Origin: Ascaris suum
Taxonomy: Eukaryota > Nematoda > Chromadorea > Rhabditida > Ascarididae
NCBI GenBank assembly: GCA_013433145.1
Contig: CM024187.1
Span: 1,736,001-1,800,000, forward strand
DNA: 64,000 nucleotides
Direction of reading: 5' to 3'
Of this stretch, positions 1 through 11,900 are shown piece after piece (position 1 is the stretch's first letter; each line of letters opens with the position of its first letter). The notes under the pieces are model-generated. The model made no database searches and was not told where the DNA came from. It saw nothing but the letters and a program-made list of their open reading frames with translations. The position numbers and the translations under genes are program-made.

Positions 1-480
1 AACGTTACGAATTTAGTGCACTTCTGTTGCATTATTTCCTATATTACTGTCGTTATACTTCGTTGCATGTGGATTAAAAAATTGAGATCAATTAAGTTTT
101 AATAAACGCAAAAAAAAAAGAAACTCTACTATGAAGATACCCATTCAATTCTATCTCTCCTTATATGTTACTTGAATTTCCATTTTTCGTGTCCAAATGT
201 TATGCGTTTAAAAAAAAAACACTTGTTTGCAAGCATTTTATTTAGCACATACTATAAGGCTTCTCTCAGTGATCGATTGCTTATCATCTCTCATCTTTAA
301 AAAAAAAGAAAAAAAAGAGGATAATTTGACAAATAATATGAAGTAAACTTAATCCACCTGATCATCGTTAAATTCAGAGTAATTTTCTAAGAGTGAGAAA
401 ATTTCAAAAACGATACGAAACGGCATAAAACGAATTATTGCAAGAGCACAAATTAAAGAAAGAAATGAGAATGAACTTAC
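1..480. other. Methyltransferase intron, incomplete
   Basis: This is AT-rich intron sequence downstream of exon 6 with several A runs. No further exon, motif or RNA gene was recognised. Confidence 0.7.
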
Positions 481-562
481 CCACCGCAATCACCTTAGGA
501 TGCTTCGTTACTTCGGATACGACTTTTGCAAAGCTTTCACAATGATTTGTTTGTGTGCCATC
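481..562 (-). CDS. Methyltransferase exon 6, last exon in window
   Basis: This exon is 82 bases, with a TTTGCAG acceptor and a GTAAGT donor at 475-480. It begins DGTQTNHCESFAKVV, continuing the WISFS-x-x-DG motif from exon 5, and ends VIAV plus the first base of a glycine codon. The next exon must start in phase 1 and would carry the first zinc-ligand cysteine. No such exon is recognisable in 1-474. Confidence 0.9.
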
Positions 563-3500
563 CTGCAAATCGTACGGCTAAGGTAGAATGTTTGCAACGA
601 TATTTTTTTTTTTCAAGTCTTTAAGTCTATTACTATCTATGCCATTAAGAGTATTTCATTCGCATCATCCATAAACTGCCTAATTCTAATCCGTTTTCAA
701 CGACGTTCGCATTCGTGAAGAGCAAAGAAATCAAAAACACTACTCAAAAGCAGGCATAATCTATTCTTTTTTTTTAAAACAAAGCTTTTAGCGTTTCAAA
801 AACTAGAACATCTAATGCATACTAAGCATGTTGAAGTAAGATTTCCACAATTTCCAGTGGAAGCATAATTCCTCATATACCAATTCCGTTAGCATTTGTT
901 CTTTATATGCACTAATCTTTAATAAAAAGTTAAAGCATATTTTTGAACGACTTTTGGAAGTCGAATATCACATTCATATACGTACGATACATTTTTATTT
1001 CTTCAAATGCAACGCAGAAAGTGAACTTACACAACAACTAAACGAGATCCAACACTTCACATTAGCCGGTAGCAGATCGAGGGCTTTCAAGATAGCGATG
1101 CCTTCTTTTTCTGCCGGTATTGTTTCGAAAGCTAACATCTCAAGACCTGCGTTCAACAACGGCCGTGCTTGGACGACATGATGCTGCACAATCACCTGAA
1201 AATGGATATCAGCGGTCAAAAAGTTTTAATCAAAAAAAAATTTACCGCAACTATTTGCACTGCTTACTGCAAACAGTTGACGGCGAATATAATATAAATG
1301 AAATAAAAATGCGATTGCATCACGCTGCTGCCTTACATGCTGAGTACAATCATATGCGTTGGTCGGTGAGACATTTACCTATCCCAAAGGCAACTTTTTC
1401 CATGTGATCGAAAGCCTAATAGATGGACGCTAATGTGTCTTCAATGGAGACGTATATCGCTGTGACATTGGAAGGGCAATGCATAAATTATAGAAAGCAT
1501 TCAACAGCAAATATTCGAAAATTCTGGATTTTGAGTTTCTGGGAAGTTTCTGAAAGTACTTTGCATCTCAAGCTCGACAGAGAATATCCTATTGTGTCCG
1601 TAACAAGCAAAGAACACAACTTATGAGAGGGTGAACGGAAAGGCTGGGATGATGCAAGATTTTCACAGTACAGCTTGGTAAAGAGCCTAATTCCGATCAT
1701 TTGGATGACCGCCTGCTTGTAATAAATCTCAATCAAATATCCTTCTTCATCCAGCGTCCAATTAGGTGTGGATAAGAAATTGCACAGGTAAATTTCAACG
1801 CACATTTAAATGCCCGCAACTCGGAAAGACAATAAACACATTGGTCGGTTTTGGGTTTTGAAGGTTATCATTTAGTTTGGATTATATCTGAGTAAATTTC
1901 ATCGCCATTTTATGACCGACATAAGAAAAATGCCAAGCAAAGAGGTGAACGGACACTGGTATAAATTACGTTTTTAGGCAGCGAAGTAAATGTAAATAGC
2001 GCATAAATTTTGAAAGCGAGACAAACATTGAAGGCGATCGAATATGTCAATGTGGTGCTTGAATGAGCGAATTGAAAATTGCTGGGAATACATTTCCGCG
2101 CTTAGAGGAAACTGTTTCTGAATTATCGAATAATGCGGTGTTACTTGAATCCTGAATTAGAATAACGGTATACAAACTAACGGTGAGGAAAGAACAAACT
2201 TAGTTTATGCCTACGACTGCACAGACTTCTCAAACAATACAGCGGCACTTAAGGTCAAGCTATAACAGCTGCAAACGGAATCGAAAAAAAATCGGATTTG
2301 AAATGAATCTGTCGAAAAGAAAGCAGACACCCGAAAGCAAGTATTATCCTCGAGGAACAAGTAATCGAGGAAGTGGAAAATTAAACTATCTCACGACACC
2401 GACTTTGCTTCTCAACAACTCTGACGGTGAATATAGGAGGCGACGGAGTGCAGCAATGGCAAGTACTGATCGGACAAGCAATAATCTTCTCGAGGATCAA
2501 TTACCTAAGAAAATAAAATGCAGACCTCTTCCCTTCATAACACTGATTGCGATGATATATAGGGCGCTCAGTGCGGCTCCTCGATAAAGGCAACGAAACT
2601 AAAGCTGAAGAAAGACGCAAAGACCTAGAACTCGAGATACGTATTTCTTCAAGATCGCATATCCGTCTGAACAAATTTGAAGACGCACAAGTTTTGCTGA
2701 CGTCTTTCACACAATGAATGATGCAAAAAGTGGATGAGCAAGTCATGCGGCACGACCCCAGAAAAATTGGCAGGTCTCCTGCCTTGTCATCTGGGATTGA
2801 ATGAACCAGAAGTACCCACTCAGCAGGTCGAGCATAGGATAGGAGGTCAGTTGTGAAAAAGTTTGCTGAAAACTTGTTGCAACAGCTCAACGTCGAAATG
2901 CGTGACGAGAAATCGACTTACATGAGCGAAGAGCATTAAGTGAGAATAAGTCGGTTAAAAGTACATACAAATAACCTCTTCATTGGTGTAGTCAACATAG
3001 CGACCGTTATACTCTGAGCCATCTGAAAGCGCTGTTGCGTACGGTCCGACTGAGCCGAAAATTTGTATTGTGCGCTGCACACCACTCATGGCAACTGCTT
3101 GAAGTGCTAAGTGAGCACCTTTCTGGAAATATCTGGCTTTAGTGCACGAGAACGGCAATGCTATGATTTCTTGAACTCATATAGTTCCTCTTGGAGAAGC
3201 AAACGATACCTATAAGAGCACTAGAAAGGTGCTCGAATCAGTTAAGCTATTTTTGCCATCTAAAAACTGCCAGCTGCCGTGTTCTATTCCACTTGGTAAC
3301 AAAAGTGGCATGTTGCTCCAGTAACACAACAGCTAAAAAACCGGTAAAGAATTTTAAATTGCATAATGGTCATTAATACAGCAGCACTTCAGGCAATATG
3401 ATCTGTAAATGCTGCAACCATATGCAAAGAACTTTACGTCCAAAATAGACCTGAACGTACGTCAGGACCTGATTATACGTTCAGAATAAAAGAATCAAGC

Positions 3501-5642
3501 AATTGACAACTTCGGCGGTGGGAATTCTAAATGAAAAGAGAGCTAATTAACTAAAGGCTCAATGGGAGGACGGCGCAAAGATATGTCAAATTTTGTTACT
3601 GCAATCAAAGTTACTACATGTTTCAAAAAAAAGGAGCTCCTACAATGAACTGTCTGAATAGAAAATTTCCTTCCCAATGGCGCCACTCTTCCGAGACCAT
3701 TGAACGAAACAAGTTCATGAATGTGGTGACGCCGATAATGCATAGTAGCATTACTTCTAACATAATGGATACTAGTATAACTTTTAGGAGATGCATACTA
3801 GTACAACTTCTGGCATGGTGCAGATTGATATGATTTCCGAACAGGGCATTTTGCAACACTCGTTTTCAAACTTCTCAGTTCTGTTAATGATAACTTTTTT
3901 GCCTCAAAAAAAAAAAACGGCGCGCTATTTGAAAAAAGTCATGCATGTAATTCCGAGCCAATAGAAGCAATGCATAAAGAGCAATTCATCGAAGCGGGTC
4001 GATCGCTCTCTTCTGGCCATCAATCTTCTTTCAGGCGTGGACTCAATACTATGCCAGCTCATCAGTTTAGTTTATGACATTTACAATGCAACAACTGTCG
4101 ACTACCTAAAATCGAGAGGTTAAACTGCACGAGTGATCGAGTTTTACAGAATTATCGACTATAGGAGAAAGGGACTCACCGCAACAACAGCTTCCGCTTC
4201 CGCATCTGTCATCTTACGAGTTGCCTTCATCGTCGCAATATTTGCGTGATATGTATTGGTCAGTAGAACGTCGCATCCAGCATCTATGTATCTGCAAATG
4301 TGATAACTCAAAATTCTTGCTCCTCTTCACACATCGGGGAGGGTAAAGGGAGGGATCGTGCGTGCCGACATGAGAATGGGTGAGGTATGGTCTAACCATC
4401 AAAATGGCCAAAAACAACCTCATATTGGTTTCAAGCCAAGAAACACACCATCTGAAATCTTCCGTTCAGTTCAGATAAAACAGCGCTTCAGAAAGCAGTG
4501 AGAAAACCTTAAGGAGCAAACGAATACACCAATTCGTAAGCACGCAAACCGGCTATTATACAAGCCTGAGGCAATCAACAGACTTCCCGTAGGTGTACGA
4601 GGCCTGAAAAAAATTGCACATCCGCCACTGAACTAAATAAGTAAGCATGAAAGTGAAGAATGGAGGCCGCGATATGATTGTGCTTTTAAAACGCTTTCCG
4701 CCACTGCTAAGCTTCTTTTGAGTGACAAGCGCGAAGTCAAACAAACACCGAAATCCCCACGAACGTTATAATACCTGTGCTTTCCTTTTCATATCAGTAT
4801 GCTGACCGGTTTAGTTTGTTATAAATATTGGAAAACAACTATATAATACTTAATCATAAGCTTTAAACTTGCTGCACCAGTCTCAGATAAACAGAAGCGG
4901 ATTTCAAGCGAGACTAGATCGACTATCGAAAGGTTGATTTAATTCAATTAACGGGAAATACGCGGCCGAAATGATTTCAACATAGTTTCTTATGCTTCGC
5001 TCTTTGGAACTAAAAAAATGGGCGAATATGCACAACATAACGCACCTTTTCAAGAAAAGGTGCCATAACGCCGAAATTCAAAGCGTATAACATCCTCCCT
5101 TTTAGTAGTGATTTCAAAAACAAAAAAGAAGAAAGAAAATAAATTGAAATTAACATGCAACTCAAGAAGTGCATACCTTTTATGAAGTTCAATGATTAAA
5201 TCCGATGCGTCAATCAGCGCAGCTGCACTCCACAAACGATCATTCTAAACAAACGATAACGCTCACTATAAGACGGGAAAATTTTGCGAAATATGGAAAA
5301 ATATGAAAATTATTACTTGATCAGCAAATTCTACACCACATCGAATATGACGCCGAATTGTATCGCAAACGATAATTTCAAGTAGGTCGGATTAGAAAAT
5401 CTTACCCACTTCAGAATTGATTCGTACAAAAACGTCAGAAATCATTAGATTTAACCTCGTAAGAAGTATGAACTGCGGTTTTTTATGAAACATGAATATG
5501 AGAGCATATTGAGGAACTAATTGAAGAAAAGAAAAACCAACGTGTACAAAACGCTTACGGAAAGTTCATATCCAAGTGCTTGTAGGCTACTTCCGAAACC
5601 CCCGTCGAGAACTCGGAGTGTTTGCCACTCGCTGCTAACCAT
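481..5642 (-). CDS. Homocysteine S-methyltransferase gene, 6 exons seen, 3' end beyond window
   Basis: The product belongs to the homocysteine S-methyltransferase family (MmuM/HMT type), which transfers a methyl group from S-methylmethionine or a related donor to homocysteine to give methionine, in the cytosol. Six exons join in exact phase to about 219 residues from ATG. Visible family signatures in order are VLDGGFGSSLQ near residue 11, NDRLWSAAALI near 29, the YIDAGCDVLLTNTYHAN block near 52, GSVGPYATALSDGSEYNG near 111, LLNAGLEMLAFETIP near 150 and WISFSCCDGTQ near 187. The reading stops at VIAVG, just before the segment that normally carries the first zinc-ligand cysteine. The usual length is about 310 residues, so roughly 90-100 residues, including the C-terminal Cys-Cys pair, lie left of the window. 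No frameshift or stop is present. It lies 3.1 kb downstream of the Caskin-like gene on the same strand and shares no sign of an operon with it. Confidence 0.93.
1031..1195 (-). CDS. Methyltransferase exon 5
   Basis: This exon is 165 bases and 55 codons, with a TTTTCAG acceptor and a GTAAGT donor. It encodes a helix with HHVVQARPLLNAGLEM, the diagnostic LAFETIP motif, and WISFSCC at its end. It is in phase 0 at both ends. Confidence 0.93.
2200..2940 (+). repeat. Possible decayed retroelement fragment in methyltransferase intron 4
   Basis: This stretch is more GC-rich than the surrounding intron and stays partly open in several plus-strand frames that succeed one another, including a 126-codon frame at 2207-2587 and a shorter one with AEERRKDLELEIRISSRSH near 2610-2660. 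The pattern suggests a coding sequence broken by frameshifts. A 24-base core at 2880-2903 matches 27932-27955 in 22 of 24 positions. A gag-like retroelement origin (BEL/Pao type) is inference from general composition and charged helices; no reverse transcriptase motif was found. It could instead be an unrelated dispersed repeat. Confidence 0.3.
2976..3122 (-). CDS. Methyltransferase exon 4
   Basis: This exon is 147 bases and 49 codons, with a TTTCCAG acceptor. It encodes GSVGPYATALSDGSEYNG and then RYVDYTNEE. The donor that keeps the frame is GAG|GTTATT at 2970-2975. A stronger-looking GTATGT ten bases further on would give the wrong phase for exon 5, so the weaker donor was chosen. Confidence 0.88.
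3740..3817. repeat. Degenerate three-copy tandem repeat
   Basis: Three imperfect copies begin near 3740, 3768 and 3793, spaced 28 and 25 bases apart. Their shared pattern is GCATACTAGTACAACTTCT with substitutions. They lie in the intron between methyltransferase exons 3 and 4. Confidence 0.55.
4180..4291 (-). CDS. Methyltransferase exon 3
   Basis: This exon is 112 bases, with a TTTGCAG acceptor and a GTGAGT donor. It completes the split arginine codon and encodes YIDAGCDVLLTNTYHAN followed by a helix rich in Lys, Glu and Ala. The 'AGxDxxxTNTYxAN' block is a hallmark of the homocysteine-binding barrel. It ends in phase 0. Confidence 0.92.
5177..5244 (-). CDS. Methyltransferase exon 2
   Basis: This exon is 68 bases, with a TTTAG acceptor and a GTATGC donor. 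It encodes NDRLWSAAALIDASDLIIEL and HK, then two bases (AG) of an arginine codon completed by exon 3. The pattern 'N-D-x-L-W-S-A' followed by 'L-I-x-x-x-H' is typical of the family after the N-terminal glycine loop. Confidence 0.92.
5559..5642 (-). CDS. Methyltransferase exon 1, with start codon
   Basis: This exon is 84 bases and 28 codons, from ATG at 5642-5640 to a GTAAGC donor at 5553-5558. It encodes a short leader and then VLDGGFGSSLQALGYELS, the conserved first strand and glycine loop of the family. The ATG was chosen because it is the first in frame and places the motif about 10 residues from the N terminus, as is usual. It ends in phase 0 and joins exon 2. Confidence 0.9.
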
Positions 5643-5714
5643 TCCCAAACGTTTCCTCAAATGCAACATCTTTTGTTGCTTAGCTTCAAGCTAGACGTAT
5701 ATCACAAATGGACT

Positions 5715-5882
5715 AAAAGCTAAAAAAACTGACGTGCACATTCATTTACGACAATTTCTTATACAAATATTTGTAAGCTACTGTTGAAACACTTGTCGAG
5801 GACTGTGGGGGGGGGGGGGGGGGGGGGGGGGGAGGGCGGAGGGAGGTAGGTCTGAAGCGGTTGCCCGCTGACTAAGAACCAT
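5715..5882 (-). pseudogene. Degenerate duplicate of methyltransferase exon 1
   Basis: Read on the minus strand, this segment repeats exon 1 and its flanks about 195-240 bases upstream. It keeps an ATGGTT start at 5882, a VLD-x-x-F-x-SSLQ segment at 5803-5771, and a GTAAAT sequence where exon 1 has its donor. Similarity is obvious over roughly 80 bases around the VLD motif. It is broken by an in-frame stop where exon 1 encodes GY, by replacement of the two glycines, and by a G26 tract (plus strand 5807-5832) between the start and the motif. It is best read as a decayed tandem duplication of the first exon, with an outside chance of a non-coding alternative first exon. Confidence 0.7.
5807..5832. 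repeat. G26 homopolymer
   Basis: This is a run of 26 G on the plus strand followed by a purine-rich tail to about 5850. It sits inside the duplicated exon-1 segment, so it probably expanded after the duplication. Confidence 0.95.
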
Positions 5883-8766
5883 CAAGGTTAAGCGGCAACG
5901 CAGAACACCGATCCGATACCATATCAATTATGCATGAACCCAATAAATGCTTGACTCTATGATTATGCACTCTTTAGATTGAGATGCTGCATGTGTTTCT
6001 AAATAGCCGATGTTTTCAGCCATTGGCTTTCATTATTACTTGCTAAGGTGTGCCAGCACCTTCAATTTACCAAGAAGACTAAAAGCTTCCTTCTTGTCCA
6101 CTAAGCTAGGTGTCTTTAACACAATCTGCTACCTAAAAAGCAAGTTAAAAGCCTCGGAAAAAACATAAATTCCACTTTCAGCTGGGCATCTCCGAAATAA
6201 AACCCCAAACATAAGATAACGGAAAAAAACCACCTTATTAGTAGGATAAAACTTCGACGATTCGTGAGGTATTCTTTCTATTCCTCAAGTTATCTTCGCC
6301 CCTAGTTTCTGTTGTATTCTCTGCTTTTATTTTTAGTTTCTGTTAAACTACATCATTAGCATACTTTACTCTTAAAAATCACGACATAGACGATAAAGTT
6401 CTTCGAATTTTTGGCGAACGACCTACGATGTGAAAAATTTAGCGGCTCGCTTATGGCCTAATGCTCCGAATAGTAAAATTTCGTATGTCAACACAGCAAA
6501 GTTTTTCATGCACTTAGAAAATTTCAACGTTAATCGCGATAAAATTCCCGAAAATTCGCAAATTATCACGAAAAGGTCACTACGACACTCTGGCGATGAA
6601 CCGTTTTGCTATAATATTGCGGATCGATTACAGAGTGCACAAATCAAATAAAGATTTTATCTACGATCAGAGCCGAATACACATTAAAATAAAAGAATAT
6701 TCATAAAGAGTTCGCTATAGAATTCGGCGATTCAACCAACGATAACGCATCGACGGCAGTTCGGCTATACATGGCATCGCGTCGAATCACGCAACAACAA
6801 GCAAACTCCAATACAACAATAAATATACATTCGTCATAGGTATGCATATAGCAATGTTGCTCGCTTATATTTATGCACATAATCAATTTAGTTGTTTAAA
6901 AACACCACAGTTTTCTCTCGATGAATCGACTCTAACCAACAGCGGGATTGGATCTATCCCTTTTCAATATTTCAACCCAACAACGAAATTTACCTGGAAT
7001 ATTCCTCATAATCTGCAGGTAGATCTTAATGACAATCATTTCCTCATAAATATAAACTTCTTTACAACTTTTTACTTCGAAAGAATTTCTCATAAATTGC
7101 AACGTCTCATCGTTATTAGTCGTTCATCGAATTCCGTTATGAATTTCACATTAGAATTGCACACATTAAAATGCAAACACAACGAATCGTTTTGCTTAAA
7201 CAATCAGCAACGTCAGTCGGGATGAAAACTCCATAATAATTCCAGTTAGAAAATTAAATCAATATATGAATGGAAATTAAAGGATAAAAAAAAAAAGGAA
7301 AAAACGCATCACATGCTATAAACACCGTTCCCAATTGTAGAAAATGCATTTTTTTTTTTCTTACAATGAGAGCTGAGTCATAGATAATTAACATTCGACA
7401 AACAAAATATAAGAGGCGAATTTTTTTTTTTTTTTTGCCGTTAGAAGCTATATACCAATATTCGATAGGTCTATACGGCAATTAATTGAATTTATCAAGA
7501 GAGAGAAAGAAAAAGTTACGTTAAAAATATCGCAAAAACCCTCAACGGAATTGCATTAGCTCTATAAAACTACCAAATATATATAGAAATAATTGCATCC
7601 TTAAATAAAGTGCTTCAATGTGTCTAAGCGTTGTTTTCAAGAAATCCATACTACCAGGTGTTTCATAATCACCTGTATTCGATTAAATCCTTTCATCAAA
7701 AATGAATAAAGCACTTTCGGTGACTATCAGCTAAAAACTTCCAATTGAGAGAAAAAATGTCAAATGTGAGCATTCGATAATATGAGACAATCGACTTAGT
7801 TCAATCAAGAGTACTTGAAAAGCTCCATTCTCATATTGTACCTACGATGACAATTTCTAAAAGCACTATACAATTCGCGAAAAAAAAAAATGCTTGAAAA
7901 TATGAGATTGACGTGCATAGAACGACAACAGGCCGCATCTCTACAGTGAGAGATTCCCCACAACGAGCTATCTGCTGAATCATATTAAGCAATGAGTATA
8001 AGATTCCTTAATTATTAAGTGTTGCATATGTTTTTCAAGGTTATATTCGGAACCTATAAAAAAATGAATTATGTGCGACTTAACATCAAAAATGCGTTGT
8101 TCATTTTTATTTTCAGTCTCGTTTGCGGTGGCGGCTCGTTACCGAGTTCGTAACACGCCTTCAGAAGATATAATAAAAACAATAAAAAAAAAAAAAAAAC
8201 TAATAAAAATGCCTTAAAAGATAATGATATCCGCTCGCAGAACTCTCCTCCTCCGGTCCGAATTAATTTTGCCAATACTTCAAATTGAACATCAAAAAAA
8301 AAAAGAGAGAGAGAGAGACTGCTTGTTTAAAGAACATATTACTAAGGAGAATGGATTATCACATGCAAGTGACCCAATAATACATGCAAAAATGCACTTA
8401 TGAAAGCGTCGCCACACTTATAGCAACTAAATATCAACAAATTTGGTTAGTACTGTGAGTTTTAATAGCAAAGAATTCCTCAATATTTAATTGTTCTTCT
8501 ATATTTATGGGCTATCGCATATGTATCTATCATCATTAAAACTATACCAACTTCTGTTCATCCATTCACGTCTCTCAAAATTTCTTATAAACGAGCATAA
8601 TATGAAATAAACGAAAGTAAGCGGAAATTAGCAATCACTTTGAATCATATATGTAAAAGTATCCTATACGAATACGTGGCGATATCGTTTTGACGAGTAA
8701 TTCGGCACACTTCAGATTAGTGATATTCGCCAAAATAATCTGTTTGTCTGTTTAACGTGACGAATT
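5883..8766. other. Intergenic region between the two genes
   Basis: This is AT-rich sequence with A and T runs. A plus-strand frame of 127 codons (6842-7225) starts with a hydrophobic segment, but a frame of that length is expected about once by chance in a window of this composition and nothing in it is recognisable. No promoter or RNA gene could be assigned. Confidence 0.6.
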
Positions 8767-8937
8767 TCAAGTAGAAGAATCGACACCGCGTATAGCTTGT
8801 GAAACAGTTAATTGTTGACCAGGTGTTGCATTACGAATTGCTTGCGAAGGTAACAACATCGCATCCAATTCATCTGTCAAGTTCTGCAACATATAGCGAT
8901 ATCGTTGAGCACATCGCCATTCCCCGCTACTGCGTAA
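8767..8937 (-). CDS. Caskin terminal exon with stop codon
   Basis: A TTTCAG acceptor (8938-8943) precedes 56 sense codons and TGA at 8767-8769. It encodes EWRCAQRYRYMLQNLTDELD, a likely amphipathic helix, then MLLPSQAIRNATPGQQLTVS. A second acceptor eight bases on (GCAG, exon from 8929) suits the phase-2 end of the preceding exon and loses only the first codons. Confidence 0.7.
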   Translation of the reverse strand, partial: LRSSGEWRCAQRYRYMLQNLTDELDAMLLPSQAIRNATPGQQLTVSQAIRGVDSST

Positions 8938-11900
8938 CTGAAATTAGAGTCCATATAATTTGGGGATGATTGTGAGTAATGCTCGCTTGGAAAGCAACAA
9001 CACTATCATGTACACTTTTTCACAACCAATCCCTTGAATTCTCCTTTCTTGAAGGTGGGTTCATTTCACAGCACACGCCATAACAACTACAGCCCTTCCT
9101 TTTACTGTCGCCGTCAAAACATTTCATCACGCCATGAACAACCTCTGCGTATATGTGTGCTTATATCTGACGCACGGCACAGTGGCGAGGATATGGCAAT
9201 CCGATCAACAATGGCCGCATATGAGCGAGTAAACGACCAAAATTTAAGCAAGGAACGTGAGCACAAAAAGCACCTCAAGTGACAAATGACCTACGGACGT
9301 TGGAACAAAATGCAACTCACGGAAACGATCGAATAACCACGTTCATCGACTTTAAACAATAGCCGTACTCTCGTTAATCGGTCGCCTGCCTAAACAAACA
9401 GCTTAAGAACCCCTCCCCCCCCCCCCCCCCCCCTCAACAAAATGTATTCGAAGAACCCATGAACAGAAATTTTACATGGGCTAAACCGCACCCTGACTCA
9501 ACCACAAATACCAACTCGCCTTCAGTGAAGAAAATTTTAGAAGAAAATATGAGCGGCACTTATAAAGAAGGGGAAAAATTAAATGCCCACCATTTAGTGA
9601 TGTCCATATCATCGGCAAACAAGTTGTGAATGCTTCTTCTCGGCGTGCACGGTTGCGAGAAGCTCGAACTGTTTGTACCTTGAGGTGTTGTTGGTGGCTC
9701 ACGACTCTTTATAGTGCCACAATTCTCGTTCGCAAATGGCAGCTGCTCAGTGCTGGAAGCGCTCGAATCCGCACCAGCACTTGCACTAGCTGACCGCGAC
9801 TGTGTCTCGACACCCGAACTAGCAACCGAAGATGGGGAATCACGAAACGCTGAACGTAGCAAACGTATCGATCCCTCACATGCTAATGGCGCTGCAAAAG
9901 AGGAAAAAATATGCGAAGAAATGAGATGTTTTGTCATGCTCCGACAGCTTTTATAACATCCGCTGTAGGCAGAAAACGGCCCTGCTGTGACATTCTTGAT
10001 GTGTGACACACATCTTTACAAGTAAAAAATATTACATCAGTCTTACCAGGTGGGGTGGATAATCTTCAGAATCCGAGGCAACAGTGGTATCGACAGAACT
10101 ACTTAGAAGCGAGGTCGCCGGTCCTGCACTGTGCCTTGAAGTTAGGTTTGGACCTGGATATGCCTCCTCAGATAAGATTCGTGCGGGCGAGTAAAGGTTG
10201 AGACGAACAAACTTCGACTCAGACTCGGTTCCGTAAGTAGCGCCAGATGCCGCTTTGCTCCTAACCTGCCCATTGTTGTACTCATCAACTTCTTCAGAAG
10301 GAACTGGAGAACGATGGTGAGGATAAACCTGAAAGCATTGAATGCAATGAAAACGCTGGATATAACAAGAATACTCATTTAGCCTTCAATGAAAAATATA
10401 ATAAAAAATGAGAATAAGAATAGAGTATGGCTACTGAATATAATGGCAAATGCCTTTTAGAAGGCGAACTTTTAACAAAGAAGATATTTCCTATGAAGTT
10501 CAACTATAAGTTTTGAATAGCATCAAACAAATACGGCACAATGGTTTATCATTATCGCCCTTATCGCAACACTGAGAAAAAATCGAATGAGAGGGGAAAA
10601 AATTCCCATGAAAACAACATAAAGTATATCCTAGATACGTTAAAAACGATGAAAAAAGAGAAAGAAAAGTGAAAAAAGAACTCCTCAGGTAACTTGCATA
10701 TTTTGAAGACAACTAATTCATTCACTATGCTCTCATCGTATATCGAGTATTTTAATTGGGCGAGATTCGTTAGTGACGAACGCAATAGTCAAAATATAAG
10801 CACCAAATGTCAATTTGTACGTCTCTAATGTTATGCAAAAATAAATAAGAATTACGAGATAAGAATTACACTTGCCTGGACAGTTGGCTTATGAAGTGGG
10901 ATTTCAACATCGTTGGCTGCATGAAACGAATATGGATAACGTGCCCATGTTGCATAATGGCTCGGTTCGTTCGGTTATTCGAGTGGAAGCTGGATGTGTC
11001 GGTGAGGAGGAGGTGGAGCATGATGATCATGCAATACCGTCTGCATGCATTTCACCTGAAAATCCTATATAAGCTTTCTAGACACTAAAATCGATTACAA
11101 TATATAGTTGCAGTATGTGTGTATTAATGGACACTAACCATGATGATAAAATTTTAGAAGCTATATGAACGTCCAGAGGTAGCTACGTCTATTCGTCATA
11201 TCAGGTTGTTTAGTTCTCTAATCAAATCCCTTAGAAAACTTGCTCTCCATCCCTCCTCCCCCTCCCCTATCCCAACCTTTCCAGCTTTTGATTTGAGTTT
11301 AAATTAATTTACCAGCAATCATATCAAATACTCCAAAATATAAAACAAAACAATTTATTTCGCCGTCATGCTACAAAATTAAATAATTAAATTTGCACTA
11401 GTTCATAGATCAAATGAAAATATTTTTTTTTTAATATGAAAAATTGTTGTTTTTGCGTTTGCAATCATAAATGTAATTGGTTTTAATTTTTGCGATTAAT
11501 AATTTAGCAAAAAAAAATAAAAAAAAAAAATTAAATTAAATAAAAAGATTTTTTATTCTTTGATTTCTTTCGAATTGTACGCTCTTAGAGAAGTTATATA
11601 AAAGAAGAAATTATTTGGATGTAAGATGTTTGGTAAACTTTTTATGTGTTGCATATTGTTAAGATAGGTGGAATAGAATCATTCTTGTGCCACTATCCAT
11701 CGAATTTAGTCGACCCAAGATATAAATCTAGAGATATAGTTATTTGATTTTTTTGTGGACGTGTTATTTCCATTTTAAAACATAAATAACGATTTTAATA
11801 AGACATGTTAGTACAAAGAGAAGGAGTACATACATAATCAAACTTTTCGTCATATCAGAGGTAGATTCACTAATAAAGCAAACGTTATTCATAGAGCTTT

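Noticed and set aside
6842..7225. Plus-strand frame of 127 codons with a hydrophobic start
   Set aside because: Length is within chance expectation for the window; no homology or neighbouring exons were seen.
9714..9956. Plus-strand frame of 80 codons
   Set aside because: It is the antisense shadow of the Ser/Ala-rich Caskin tail exon.
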